NCBI RefSeq assembly: GCF_020268605.1
Contig: NZ_CP084222.1
Location: 744,001 to 808,000, forward strand
Length of the DNA: 64,000 nt
Reading direction: 5' to 3'
From: Arsenophonus apicola
GTDB lineage: Bacteria > Pseudomonadota > Gammaproteobacteria > Enterobacterales > Enterobacteriaceae
This document shows, piece after piece, positions 1-9,137 of the stretch. Every line of letters begins with the position of its first letter. Position 1 is the stretch's first letter. Under the pieces are notes generated by a model. The model was not told the DNA's origin, searched no databases, and saw nothing but the letters and a program-made list of their open reading frames with translations. The translations under genes and the position numbers were made by a program.

Positions 1-612
1 TCGACACAACATTTCCGCTTCTTCCAGATAATGGGTAGTTAAAATAATGGTGGTGCCTTGCGCGTTTAAGGTCTTCAAAAAACTCCACATTGAACGACGC
101 AGTTCAATATCTACTCCTGCAGTGGGTTCGTCCAAAATTAATAGTTTGGGTTGATGCATTAATGCGCGAGCAATCATCAAACGCCGTTTCATACCCCCAG
201 AAAGGTCTCGCGCAGGCTCATCACGTTTGTTCCACAAAGCCAGTTGCGACAGATACATCTCTGCTCTAGATAAGGCTAATGAACGCGGGACGCCGTAATA
301 ACCCGCTTGATTCAGCACTATCTGTATTACTGTTTCAAATGGATTAAAATTGAATTCTTGTGGCACTAAACCCAACTGACGTTTTACATTCACCACGTCT
401 TTATCTAGATCGTAGCCAAACACTCTCACTTTACCGCTCGTTTTATTGACTAATGAACTGATAATACCTATGGTCGTTGATTTACCTGCACCATTAGGTC
501 CTAATAAGGCATAGAAATCACCCACCTCAACCTGTAAATCAATCCCGGTTAATGCTTTCACACCACCAGTATAGGTTTTTGTAAGCTGGAGCAGCTCTAA
601 AGCATAAGTCAT
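1..612 (-). CDS. yadG: ABC transporter ATP-binding protein YadG (3' end outside window)
   Basis: The reverse strand reads open from an ATG at 612 to the window edge, about 204 codons, so the C-terminus is missing. The translation contains Walker A (GPNGAGKST), the ABC signature (LSGGMKRRL) and Walker B followed by Glu (LLILDEPTAGVD), then the switch His (TTHYLEEAE). This is the ATPase of an ABC-2 type exporter; in E. coli yadG lies divergent from can and is followed by the permease yadH, the arrangement seen here. The exported substrate is unknown. The gene identity rests on synteny plus the ATPase motifs. Confidence 0.85.
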   Translation of the reverse strand, partial: MTYALELLQLTKTYTGGVKALTGIDLQVEVGDFYALLGPNGAGKSTTIGIISSLVNKTSGKVRVFGYDLDKDVVNVKRQLGLVPQEFNFNPFETVIQIVLNQAGYYGVPRSLALSRAEMYLSQLALWNKRDEPARDLSGGMKRRLMIARALMHQPKLLILDEPTAGVDIELRRSMWSFLKTLNAQGTTIILTTHYLEEAEMLCR

Positions 613-779
613 AAAAAACCTTTTTTATCTATTTTTAATTCACATATGATAATAAATCACACCATTAGCAATCTTTTTTCAATTAAACTATAACTAACAG
701 CGAGTAAATATTAAAAAATAAATTGATGTTGTATATGATTATTATCGCAGTTAACCATAACTAATCCACGTGAATTATG

Positions 780-1427
780 ATGAAAAAAATTAAACAGCTG
801 TTTGAAAACAATCTTCAGTGGTCAGAATCCGTAACCAAAGAAAATCCCTCTTTTTTTAAAGAATTAGCAAAATTTCAAAATCCACATTTTCTGTGGATAG
901 GCTGCTCTGACAGCCGCGTACCCGCTGAAAAATTAACAAAAGCAGCGCCTGGTGATCTATTTGTCCACCGAAATGTCGCTAATTTGGTGATCCATACTGA
1001 TTTAAATTGCCTGTCAGTCATCCAATATGCTGTTGACGTACTAAAGGTTGAACACATTATCATTTGTGGTCACTATGGTTGTGGTGGTATTGAAGCCGCA
1101 ATTGATAACACTGAACGAGGACTGATTAATAACTGGCTGCTACATGTCCGTGATATTTTGTTTAAACATAACGCAATCTTAGGTGAACTTGCACCGCAAG
1201 AACGGGCAAATCGCTTATGTGAACTCAATGTTATTGAGCAAGTTTATAATCTGGGTCATTCGACAATAATACAATCTGCCTGGCGGCGCAGCCAAAACGT
1301 CAACATTCATGGCTGGGTCTATGGTATACAGAATGGCAGACTCAATGATCTTGATGTTACGGCTAATAGCCGTGAACAGCTTGAAATTACCTATCGACAA
1401 GCTATCGCTAAATTAAGCCAAGCATAA
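780..1427 (+). CDS. can: Beta-class carbonic anhydrase
   Basis: Beta-class carbonic anhydrase interconverting CO2 and bicarbonate in the cytosol, supplying bicarbonate for carboxylations. The zinc site is visible as CSDSR (Cys42, Asp44) and HYGCGG (His98, Cys101). That numbering matches the E. coli enzyme when the second of two adjacent ATG codons (780) is used, so I prefer it to 777. The length of 215 residues is usual for the family. It is divergent from yadG and convergent with hpt, with a hairpin terminator between them, which is the enterobacterial order. Confidence 0.95.
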   Translation: MKKIKQLFENNLQWSESVTKENPSFFKELAKFQNPHFLWIGCSDSRVPAEKLTKAAPGDLFVHRNVANLVIHTDLNCLSVIQYAVDVLKVEHIIICGHYGCGGIEAAIDNTERGLINNWLLHVRDILFKHNAILGELAPQERANRLCELNVIEQVYNLGHSTIIQSAWRRSQNVNIHGWVYGIQNGRLNDLDVTANSREQLEITYRQAIAKLSQA

Positions 1428-1437
1428 TAAGCGCCAC

Positions 1438-1465
1438 AAAAAATCGAACGTTAGTTCGATTTTTT
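1438..1465. terminator. Bidirectional Rho-independent terminator between can and hpt
   Basis: A 12-bp perfect stem (AAAAAATCGAAC / GTTCGATTTTTT) with a GTTA loop lies between the convergent can and hpt genes. The A-run on one arm and T-run on the other allow it to work in both directions. Confidence 0.8.
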
Positions 1466-1489
1466 CATGCCAATAAATAACACTAGCAC

Positions 1490-2026
1490 TTAATCGTCCA
1501 GTAAAATAACATGCCCAATATAGGGTAAATGTCGATATTGCTGTGCATAGTCGATACCAAAACCCACAACAAATTCATCTTGAATAGCAAAACCTGTCCA
1601 TTCAACCGGAACCTCTACTTCACGTCGAGAAGGTTTGTCTAATAACGTACAGATAGCGACAGATTTAGGACCGCGTAATTTCAGGATTTGACGGACTTTT
1701 TTCAGTGTATTACCTGAATCAATGATATCTTCAACAATCAGAACATGCTTGCCGCGAATATCTTCATCGAGATCCTTAATAATTTTCACATCACGGCTTG
1801 AAGTCATGCCATTGCCATAACTTGATACCGTCATAAAGTCGACTTCATGAGGGATATCAATTTTACGACATAAATCAGCCATAAAAATAAAAGAGCCTTT
1901 TAACAGACCAACCAACACCAACTCATCTTGCAATGATTTATAATGTTCAACAATCTCTTTTGCCATCTCATCAATACGTTGTTTGACATCCGCTTCTGAG
2001 ATCATGACTTCTACAATTTGTTTCAT
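1490..2026 (-). CDS. hpt: Hypoxanthine phosphoribosyltransferase
   Basis: Purine salvage enzyme converting hypoxanthine (and more weakly guanine) plus PRPP into the nucleoside monophosphate. The PRPP-binding signature VLIVEDIIDSGNTL is visible in the middle of the protein, and the length of 178 residues matches E. coli Hpt. It starts at ATG 2026. It is convergent with can and upstream of cueO on the same strand; the gcd gene found between them in E. coli is absent here. Confidence 0.95.
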   Translation of the reverse strand: MKQIVEVMISEADVKQRIDEMAKEIVEHYKSLQDELVLVGLLKGSFIFMADLCRKIDIPHEVDFMTVSSYGNGMTSSRDVKIIKDLDEDIRGKHVLIVEDIIDSGNTLKKVRQILKLRGPKSVAICTLLDKPSRREVEVPVEWTGFAIQDEFVVGFGIDYAQQYRHLPYIGHVILLDD

Positions 2027-2141
2027 AACTTTAGGTATTCATGGAAGTAAAAACTTTAGATTCTAACATAAGGGCAATAAAGACGCGATAAAATGCCCTC
2101 ATCCAATATTGATTAACAACATAAATAAAAGAGTTAATACC

Positions 2142-3722
2142 TTAGCTAACAGAGAAACTGAGCATCATGCCCGTATCTTCATGCTCTAACAAATGACAAT
2201 GTGCCATAAAAGGATGCGCCTGGGTTGCGATATGATCAAACTTTACCAATACCTCACTGATATCACCATCAACCCGCACAGTATCTTTCCAACCTTGTCG
2301 GTGAGCAGCCACTGGTTGACCATTCTCTGTCAGGATCCTAAATTGAGTTCCATGAATATGGAAAGGATGTAACATCATGTCACCACGACCGGATATGATC
2401 CAGCGTTCATATTGACCTTTTGCAAAATTAAATGCCACCTCCGTCATGAAAAAAGGACGGTCATTAATACTATTGGCATGCAGAAGATCAAATGATTGCT
2501 TCATCATCGGCGCTTGCTGATGATTGTGCATCGCATGCGCCCCATCTTCCCTCATCATATTGCTATGACCATGCATATTCATCCCGGCCAAAGCCTGTTC
2601 ACCATACTGTTTTCTGAGCGCCATCATACCTTGCATATCTAAACGTGCATCCATCCTTAAATGCAATTGACGCTGTTTAAGACCAGTCAAATCAGGCAAT
2701 GAGGCAATAGAAGCTAAACTATCAGGTAAAAAAGTCGCTCTTGCATTTAATCCCGGCTCAATATGCAATACAGCTTTGGGTTGATCAAAAGGCGCTATTG
2801 TCATCCCCATTTGTTTAACTGGCAATGTAACAATATCAAACGCTTTACCATTCGAGGCATCGATCAGTACCTCAAAACGTTCAGCGCTGATCATCGGTAA
2901 TTGATCAACTGCCACCGGTTCATTTAATAGTCCACCATCACTCGCAATAATATACATTTTACGCCCATCACTGGTTGCCAGATTTAAACTTCTAGCATTA
3001 CAACCATTAAGAAAACGTAAACGTAACCACCCCCTAGGTGCTGTATGTTTAGGTAATACAACTCCATTAGTCAACATAATGTTGCCAAACCAACCAACAG
3101 CAGCACTCATTACATCAAGCTGATAATCTATCTGCCCTGCACGATTTAAACGTTTATCCTGCAAAATAACGGGAATATCATCGATACCCCATTGATTTGG
3201 CAATTTTTGTGATTGGCTATGTTCATCCTCAATTAATACTAAACCCGCCAACCCCATGGCAACTTGATAACCCGTTTTACCATGAGGGTGCGGATGAAAC
3301 CAACAAGTTGCCTCGGGCTGGTTAACGGCAAAATTAACCCTTCTTACCGCATTGGGTTTAATTACCGCATGAGGTCCACCATCAGCTTCACCGGGAATTT
3401 TTAGTCCGTGCCAATGCAGTGCGGTAGCCTCGGATAACTGATTGTGAATATCAATAGTGATACGTTGGCCTGATTTAAGCTTGATAGCTGGACCTAACAA
3501 GGATCCATTATAACCCCATGTTACTGCTGATTTAGCGGGTAAAAATTGTGTTTTACCTTCAGTAACTCGGATGGTAATTTTGCCATGGCTGTCCGGCCAT
3601 AATAATGCTGGAATAGGTAAACAAGGATATTGCGTTGCAGACAATGCAGCACGACTCCAAGTTGGTAATAAGCTTACTGATCCCATCGCCGCTGCCAGTT
3701 TCATAAAATCCCGACGCAACAT
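2142..3722 (-). CDS. cueO: Multicopper oxidase CueO (periplasmic cuprous oxidase)
   Basis: Periplasmic multicopper oxidase that oxidises Cu(I) to Cu(II) and protects the envelope from copper. The N-terminus has a twin-arginine signal (RRDFMK, then a hydrophobic stretch), so it should be exported folded by Tat. All four copper motifs are present: HWHG, HPHPHG, HPFHIHG and the C-terminal HCHLLEHEDTGMM with the type 1 Cys, His and Met ligands. A Met/His-rich insert (about residues 375-410, with MNMHGHSNMM) corresponds to the Cu(I)-binding region of CueO. The 526-residue length is normal. A CueR-like promoter lies just upstream. Confidence 0.95.
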   Translation of the reverse strand: MLRRDFMKLAAAMGSVSLLPTWSRAALSATQYPCLPIPALLWPDSHGKITIRVTEGKTQFLPAKSAVTWGYNGSLLGPAIKLKSGQRITIDIHNQLSEATALHWHGLKIPGEADGGPHAVIKPNAVRRVNFAVNQPEATCWFHPHPHGKTGYQVAMGLAGLVLIEDEHSQSQKLPNQWGIDDIPVILQDKRLNRAGQIDYQLDVMSAAVGWFGNIMLTNGVVLPKHTAPRGWLRLRFLNGCNARSLNLATSDGRKMYIIASDGGLLNEPVAVDQLPMISAERFEVLIDASNGKAFDIVTLPVKQMGMTIAPFDQPKAVLHIEPGLNARATFLPDSLASIASLPDLTGLKQRQLHLRMDARLDMQGMMALRKQYGEQALAGMNMHGHSNMMREDGAHAMHNHQQAPMMKQSFDLLHANSINDRPFFMTEVAFNFAKGQYERWIISGRGDMMLHPFHIHGTQFRILTENGQPVAAHRQGWKDTVRVDGDISEVLVKFDHIATQAHPFMAHCHLLEHEDTGMMLSFSVS

Positions 3723-3799
3723 AGCTTGCTCCTTTATTATTAAACCCTAATAAGATAAGGTATAAATATGAAATGGTAGAAAATAGATAAATTCACTAA

Positions 3800-3830
3800 A
3801 ATATAGAGGTTCCACTTACTGGAAGGTCAA
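3800..3830 (-). promoter_or_regulatory. CueR-type copper-responsive promoter of cueO
   Basis: Read on the minus strand, TTGACC (-35, 3830-3825) and TATATT (-10, 3805-3800) are separated by exactly 19 bp, the long spacer typical of MerR-family promoters. The spacer carries the dyad CTTCC-N7-GGAAC, close to the CueR operators of E. coli copA and cueO (CCTTCC..GGAAGG). The site lies about 75-105 bp upstream of the cueO ATG. CueR itself is not in the window. Recognition is from memory of the consensus. Confidence 0.8.
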
Positions 3831-3951
3831 GCCGATATTTTTTTATGTAATATGACAATATATTTATCTGCTTTAGCTGAAAATAAGTATACTTCATCGT
3901 TCTATTGGTATTAATAGAATAAATTGACATTTAAATTATACAACTAACTGA

Positions 3952-4305
3952 ATGCGTAAAATTATTTTTATTTCACATGTAGCTCTGTTTTTTTGGTTTA
4001 TTTTTTCCACCAAAGCATCTGCCCTATCAAGCAATGAAACAGAAAATCTTGCTGATTTAACGGCAGTTTATATATTTTTAAAGCATGATTGTGGTTACAC
4101 ACAAATTCCTGATCGTGAAATTGAAAGAGCAATCTTCTATTTTGCTCAGAGTAATCATTGGGATCTAAGTAATTACGACAAACCTGCCATGGAAAAACTA
4201 AATGAAGAGCGTTATGATGACTTAAAAAAAATCCCTATCCCCCGTAAAAAGAAATGCCGGGTGCTTGCCAATGATGCTTTAGCGTTATTTGCCTATGTAA
4301 AATAA
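3952..4305 (+). CDS. yacC: YacC-family small secreted protein
   Basis: A 117-residue protein with an N-terminal signal peptide (hydrophobic VALFFWFIF, then Ala-rich cleavage region) and a short soluble domain with two Cys residues. The position between cueO and speE and the sequence character match enterobacterial YacC (pilotin-like family, PF09691), whose role in E. coli is undefined although relatives assist type II secretion. Assignment is by synteny and resemblance. Confidence 0.75.
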   Translation: MRKIIFISHVALFFWFIFSTKASALSSNETENLADLTAVYIFLKHDCGYTQIPDREIERAIFYFAQSNHWDLSNYDKPAMEKLNEERYDDLKKIPIPRKKKCRVLANDALALFAYVK

Positions 4306-4410
4306 ATACTTTCTTTCATGCATTTAGATAAGAAATTTCTTACTTACCATTGAAACGAAATAAATTATTAGCTGCGCTTTTTTAACTCTGTTAGAAAGGA
4401 AAAGACAAGT

Positions 4411-5274
4411 ATGTCAAAAAAAGAAATTTGGCTTGAAACACTCCACCACAATGTCGGTCAATATTTTACTATTGATAATATACTGTACCATAATAAAACC
4501 GCTCACCAGGATCTGATTATTTTTGAGAATGCTGAAATGGGGCGCATTATGGCCCTTGATGGTGTGGTACAAACAACTGAACGGGATGAATTTATTTATC
4601 ACGAAATGATGACTCATGTGCCTTTATTTGCCCATGGCCACGCTAAAAAAGTACTGATAATTGGTGGTGGTGATGGCGGAATGTTACGTGAAGTATGTCG
4701 ACATCAATATTTAGAAAGCATCACGATGGTTGAAATTGATGCCAGTGTTGTCGAATTCTGCCGCCAATATCTACCCAATCATAATGCAGGCGCTTATAAC
4801 GATCCCCGTATTAAATTGGTCATTGATGATGGTGTCAATTTTGTTAAGACCAGCCAGCAGAAATTTGACCTAATCATTTCTGATTGCACCGATCCTATTG
4901 GACCAGGAGAAGGGCTATTTACCTCAGATTTTTACCAAGGATGTGGCAACTGCCTGCATGAAAATGGTATTTTAGTGGCCCAAAATGGTGTTTGTTTCCT
5001 GCAACAAGATGAAGTGATTAATAGTCACCAAAAACTCTCTGTTTACTTTAAAGATTGCGGTTTTTATCAAGCCGCTATACCGTCTTACTATGGCGGAATG
5101 ATGACCTTTGCCTGGGCAAGCCAAACAGCAAAATTAGATCAAATACCCTTGCAAATATTAGAAGATCGTTTTAAAAAAGCAGATATTATCTGTCGCTATT
5201 ACACACCCGCATTACATCTAGCCAGCTTCGCGTTACCACAGTACTTACTGGATTTACTTGCTAACAAAGCATAG
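4411..5274 (+). CDS. speE: Spermidine synthase (polyamine aminopropyltransferase)
   Basis: Transfers an aminopropyl group from decarboxylated SAM to putrescine, giving spermidine and methylthioadenosine. The nucleotide-binding loop GGGDGGMLREV and the acidic motif SDCTDPIGPGEGLFT around the catalytic Asp are present; the length is 287 residues. An AGGAAAAG ribosome site precedes the ATG. It is followed 26 bp later by speD, so the two form the usual speED operon supplying both substrates. Confidence 0.97.
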   Translation: MSKKEIWLETLHHNVGQYFTIDNILYHNKTAHQDLIIFENAEMGRIMALDGVVQTTERDEFIYHEMMTHVPLFAHGHAKKVLIIGGGDGGMLREVCRHQYLESITMVEIDASVVEFCRQYLPNHNAGAYNDPRIKLVIDDGVNFVKTSQQKFDLIISDCTDPIGPGEGLFTSDFYQGCGNCLHENGILVAQNGVCFLQQDEVINSHQKLSVYFKDCGFYQAAIPSYYGGMMTFAWASQTAKLDQIPLQILEDRFKKADIICRYYTPALHLASFALPQYLLDLLANKA

Positions 5275-5300
5275 TTTTACTCAATAGGAGGTGAAATAAA

Positions 5301-6101
5301 TTGCAAAAATTGAAATTACATGGTTTTAATAATTTAACTAAAAGCCTAAGTTTCTGTATATATGATATCTGTTATGCCAAAACAACAGCAGATCGCCATA
5401 GTTATCTGGCCTATATTGATGAGCAATATAATGCAACCCGCTTGACTGAAATTCTAACTGAAACCTGCTCTATTATTGATGCCAATATCTTGAATATTGC
5501 CCGGCAAGATTATGATCCTCAAGGTGCCAGCGTTACAATTTTGATCAGCGAAAATTCAATAAATCCCCAAAATGTAGACAACACAGAAAATCCAGGGCCA
5601 TTACCTGATTCTATCGTTGCTCATCTCGATAAAAGTCATATTTGTGTTCACACCTACCCAGAAAGTCATCCAGATGATGGTATATGTACTTTTAGAGCAG
5701 ATATCGAAGTCTCCACTTGTGGCGTGATTTCGCCATTAAAAACCCTTAACTATCTTATTCATCAACTTGAATCAGATATTGTTACTATTGATTATCGGGT
5801 TCGTGGTTTTACCCGCGATGTTAACGGCATCAAACACTATATTGATCACGAAATCAACTCCATTCAAAATTATATGCCGGAAGAATTTCAGTCTCAGTAT
5901 CATATGATAGATGTTAACCTCTATCAGGAAAATCTTTTTCATACTAAAATGATGCTAAAAGACTTTGAGCTTAATTTGAATAACTATTTATTTAATACGA
6001 CCGCAGAACAACTTGCCCCTGAGGAAAAAAAACGGATTACTTATCTGTTAAAAAAAGAGATGCAAGAAATCTATTACGGCCGTAATCTGCCAGAACTGTA
6101 A
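5301..6101 (+). CDS. speD: S-adenosylmethionine decarboxylase proenzyme
   Basis: Pyruvoyl enzyme making decarboxylated SAM for SpeE. The self-cleavage region KSHICVHTYPESHP is present; cleavage before the Ser creates the pyruvoyl group. The protein begins QKLKLHGFNNLTKSLSF, aligning with the start of E. coli SpeD, and this forces a TTG start at 5301; a strong AGGAGGTG ribosome site lies 7 nt upstream. The non-ATG start may limit expression. The length of 266 residues is normal. Confidence 0.96.
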   Translation: MQKLKLHGFNNLTKSLSFCIYDICYAKTTADRHSYLAYIDEQYNATRLTEILTETCSIIDANILNIARQDYDPQGASVTILISENSINPQNVDNTENPGPLPDSIVAHLDKSHICVHTYPESHPDDGICTFRADIEVSTCGVISPLKTLNYLIHQLESDIVTIDYRVRGFTRDVNGIKHYIDHEINSIQNYMPEEFQSQYHMIDVNLYQENLFHTKMMLKDFELNLNNYLFNTTAEQLAPEEKKRITYLLKKEMQEIYYGRNLPEL

Positions 6102-6110
6102 TTTATATCG

Positions 6111-6146
6111 ATTAGTGGATCGAGAATAGATATCTTATCCACTAAT
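6111..6146 (+). terminator. Hairpin downstream of speD
   Basis: A 10-bp perfect stem (ATTAGTGGAT / ATCCACTAAT) lies just after the speD stop. The loop is 16 nt and the T-run is weak, so termination strength is uncertain; it may instead be a 3' mRNA-stabilising hairpin. Confidence 0.5.
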
Positions 6147-6229
6147 CACACGACTCCATTTTATTATTGATATTCATTTTTACTTTAAAGCCAGGATATA
6201 CTAAATATATTATCGGATAATAAACAGGC

Positions 6230-6856
6230 CTATTGCTTTTTTTCATTATCTTTTATGGCTTGATTATAAATGGCTTTTGCTATCCATTGGTTAATTTCTA
6301 TTACCTCTGCATTATCCATATGCCAAATATCTTTCATTACCAAAAAGACTTCAGAACCATAAATAAGCGAAAATGCTCTTTTTACTCTCTCAATAATTTC
6401 TGGCGAAAAGTCATCCTTCATCGGTTCAACTATCATCGCCAAAGTATCTTTCCGATGTCCACGAACTAACCGTTTCTCTGCCTTAATTGTCGATGAACGA
6501 GCTGCCGCCCATTGCTGCAAAGAAACTTGCAATGCTGCTCTAAGCGCTCCTTCATATTGAAACATACGCGGATAGGCAAATAACAATAATTCTTGGATCC
6601 GTTCTTCCGTTTTTTGGCTATCAGGCAACCAGGTTAAAATAGGCCCTAAGCTTTCACTCACAATGGCAGAAACTAGATCGCTATGAGTTGGAAAATAACG
6701 ATAAGCGGTCGCTCTCGAAACATGAGCATGAGATGCAACTTCAGAAACAGAAGGCAATTTCCCGTCTTCAAACAAGCTCAATGCAGTAGAAATTAATCGG
6801 TTAAAAGTCCGTTTTCTAGTACCTGTGTATTGTGAAATAAGATCAATTGACGTCAT
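6230..6856 (-). CDS. TetR-family transcriptional regulator
   Basis: A 208-residue TetR-type repressor. The N-terminal helix-turn-helix is visible at about residues 37-58 (SEVASHAHVSRATAYRYFP); the C-terminal ligand-binding part does not reveal a ligand. It is divergent from the Tm-1-like/PEP-hydrolase-like pair, and a perfect 10-bp inverted repeat lies between them, so it probably represses that pair and possibly itself in response to an unknown metabolite. Confidence 0.9.
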   Translation of the reverse strand: MTSIDLISQYTGTRKRTFNRLISTALSLFEDGKLPSVSEVASHAHVSRATAYRYFPTHSDLVSAIVSESLGPILTWLPDSQKTEERIQELLLFAYPRMFQYEGALRAALQVSLQQWAAARSSTIKAEKRLVRGHRKDTLAMIVEPMKDDFSPEIIERVKRAFSLIYGSEVFLVMKDIWHMDNAEVIEINQWIAKAIYNQAIKDNEKKQ

Positions 6857-6968
6857 AAAATTTATCCTTTATTTTTAACCAAAATGGATTTAAACGTCAC
6901 CTTTACGATAACTTTTATAATTAGAATGTACTGCATTAAGAAACAATATAACGCTAAAGAATTAAAAA

Positions 6969-6994
6969 TAAATTGAGACTAATATCTCAATTTA
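6969..6994. promoter_or_regulatory. Candidate TetR operator between divergent genes
   Basis: A perfect inverted repeat TAAATTGAGA-N6-TCTCAATTTA is centred about 90 bp upstream of the Tm-1-like start and about 125 bp upstream of the tetR start. Size and symmetry suit a TetR dimer. Assignment of the protein to the site is inferred from position alone. Confidence 0.6.
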
Positions 6995-7070
6995 TACAAA
7001 GCACAAATGATAGCTTACTTTTAATGTGCCTATAATACTCCCATCCAAGTCAGCAAACAATCAAGGATTT

Positions 7071-8291
7071 ATGATGAAGGAACAGCATGGATATATCTAC
7101 ATTGCAGCGACGCTCGATACCAAAGGTATCGAAACTTTTTATGTTAGCCAACTTATAAAAAAAACGGGCTTAGCGGTACGTATTGTTGATTTAAGTACTA
7201 AAGCTGACAATTTGGATGATAAAGCTGATATTACGGCTGAAACTGTTGCTAGCTATCATCCTATAGGAAGAGATGCTATCTTTGGCCAAGATAGAGGTAA
7301 AGCTGTCGCCGCGATGGCAATCGCATTTGAAAAATATCTGTTACAACAAAAAGATGTTTTAGCTATTCTTGGATTAGGTGGCTCAGGTGGAACAGCGCTT
7401 ATTACACCCGCAATGCAATCTCTTGCCGTTGGTATTCCTAAATTAATGGTCTCAACAATGGCATCCGGTGATGTTTCAGGCTATATCGGTGCCAGTGATA
7501 TTGCCATGATGTACTCAGTGACAGATATTTCTGGCCTTAATGTTATCTCCCGTAAAATTCTAAAAAATGCCGCTGCCCAAATCGCAGGTGCAGTACTTTT
7601 TAATTCTGCTGATGATACTGAAGACAATAATAAACCAATATTGGCACTAACTATGTTTGGTGTAACAACGCCCTGTGTCCAACAGTTAACCAAAAAATTA
7701 GCTGATCATTATGATTGTTTAGTCTTTCACGCCACCGGAAGTGGTGGCAAAGCAATGGAAAAACTGGTTGATAGCCAATTAGTAGATTGCGTGCTAGATA
7801 TCACAACCACCGAAGTTTGTGATTACCTTTTTGACGGTATACTTGCCTGTGACGAAGATCGCTTTGGCGCAATCATACGTACCCAAACACCCTGTATCAT
7901 CTCTTGTGGTGCATTAGATATGGTTAACTTTGGTCGCCCAGCAACGATCCCTGAAAAATATAAAGATCGCCATTTTTATCATCATAACAGTCAAGTTACC
8001 TTAATGCGCACTACAGCCGAGGAAAATGATCAGATGGGAGTTTGGATCGCACAGAAACTTAATCAATGCCAAGGCACTGTTACTTTCATTATTCCAACAG
8101 GAGGATTCTCCGCATTAGATATTGAGGGTGGAGCTTTTTGGTCACCACAAGCTAACCAAGCTTTCATTGATGCGTTTAAATCCAACTACCAGATCACCGC
8201 TAACAGAAAATTAATAATCAGTCCTTACCATATCAACTCAACAGAATTCTGTCAGCAAGTGATACAATTGCAGCAAGAATTAATGAATTAA
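7071..8291 (+). CDS. Tm-1-like / UPF0261 family ATP-binding protein
   Basis: UPF0261 (Tm-1-like) protein. The N-terminal part begins YIYIAATLDTKGIE and has glycine-rich loops (LGLGGSGGTAL) as in the ATP-binding domain of plant Tm-1; the C-terminal part resembles the Tm-1 TIM-barrel-associated region (about residue 360, IPTGGFSALDIEGG). The biochemical role in bacteria is unknown. I chose ATG 7071, preceded by AAGGA, over a GTG at 7026 whose first 15 residues look non-coding. It is followed 15 bp later by the PEP-hydrolase-like gene. In plants Tm-1 fuses equivalents of these two proteins. Confidence 0.88.
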   Translation: MMKEQHGYIYIAATLDTKGIETFYVSQLIKKTGLAVRIVDLSTKADNLDDKADITAETVASYHPIGRDAIFGQDRGKAVAAMAIAFEKYLLQQKDVLAILGLGGSGGTALITPAMQSLAVGIPKLMVSTMASGDVSGYIGASDIAMMYSVTDISGLNVISRKILKNAAAQIAGAVLFNSADDTEDNNKPILALTMFGVTTPCVQQLTKKLADHYDCLVFHATGSGGKAMEKLVDSQLVDCVLDITTTEVCDYLFDGILACDEDRFGAIIRTQTPCIISCGALDMVNFGRPATIPEKYKDRHFYHHNSQVTLMRTTAEENDQMGVWIAQKLNQCQGTVTFIIPTGGFSALDIEGGAFWSPQANQAFIDAFKSNYQITANRKLIISPYHINSTEFCQQVIQLQQELMN

Positions 8292-8306
8292 ATTGGAGTT
8301 ATTGAT

Positions 8307-9137
8307 ATGAAACAAACACGCGCATCATTATTAGAAAAATTTCAAATGATGATCTCGCAGGGTCAACCCATTATCGGGGGTGGTGCCGGCACGGGTTTAT
8401 CAGCAAGATGTGAAGAAAGAGGAGGGATCGATCTTATTGTAATTTATAACTCCGGTCGCTATCGCATGGCTGGCAGAGGTTCATTGGCAGGTTTACTCGC
8501 TTATGGCAATGCCAACGATATTGTTATAGAGATGGCAAAAGAAGTTTTACCCGTAGTTAAAAATACTCCGGTATTAGCTGGTGTTAATGGTACCGACCCA
8601 TTTTGCCAATTCGATCAATACCTTGACTCCCTAAAAATGATGGGATTTGCCGGTATACAAAATTTTCCTACAGTAGGTTTGATCGATGGTAATTTCCGAG
8701 CTAACCTTGAAGAAACGGGCATGGGATATGCGTTAGAAGTGGATTTGATCCGGCAAGCCCATGAAAAAGATTTATTAACAACCCCTTACGTTTTTAGTGC
8801 TATTGATGCTAAAAACATGACAGAAGCTGGCGCTGATATTATCGTCACGCATATGGGATTAACAACGGGTGGTGATATTGGCGCAAAAACAACTCACGCA
8901 TTAGAGGATTGCGTAAAGCTTATTAACGATTGGGCGGCAGCGGCAAAATCTGTTCGTAAAGATATTATTGTACTTTGCCATGGCGGTCCGATTGCAACAC
9001 CTGAAGATGCCAAATATATTTTACAAAACTGTCCTGATTGCCACGGTTTTTATGGGGCAAGTTCTATGGAACGTTTACCGGCAGAAACTGCCATAACTGA
9101 AACGACAAAAATATTTAAAACGATAAAACGAAAATAA
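8307..9137 (+). CDS. PEP-hydrolase-like TIM-barrel protein
   Basis: A 276-residue TIM-barrel protein of the phosphoenolpyruvate hydrolase-like family (PF09370), with GGGAGTGLSARCEERGGID near the N-terminus and NGTDPFCQFD and VTHMGLTTGGDIG further on. This family is found as the partner of UPF0261 proteins and as the second half of plant Tm-1. The reaction in bacteria is not established. It is the second gene of a two-gene operon probably controlled by the divergent TetR regulator. Confidence 0.88.
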   Translation: MKQTRASLLEKFQMMISQGQPIIGGGAGTGLSARCEERGGIDLIVIYNSGRYRMAGRGSLAGLLAYGNANDIVIEMAKEVLPVVKNTPVLAGVNGTDPFCQFDQYLDSLKMMGFAGIQNFPTVGLIDGNFRANLEETGMGYALEVDLIRQAHEKDLLTTPYVFSAIDAKNMTEAGADIIVTHMGLTTGGDIGAKTTHALEDCVKLINDWAAAAKSVRKDIIVLCHGGPIATPEDAKYILQNCPDCHGFYGASSMERLPAETAITETTKIFKTIKRK

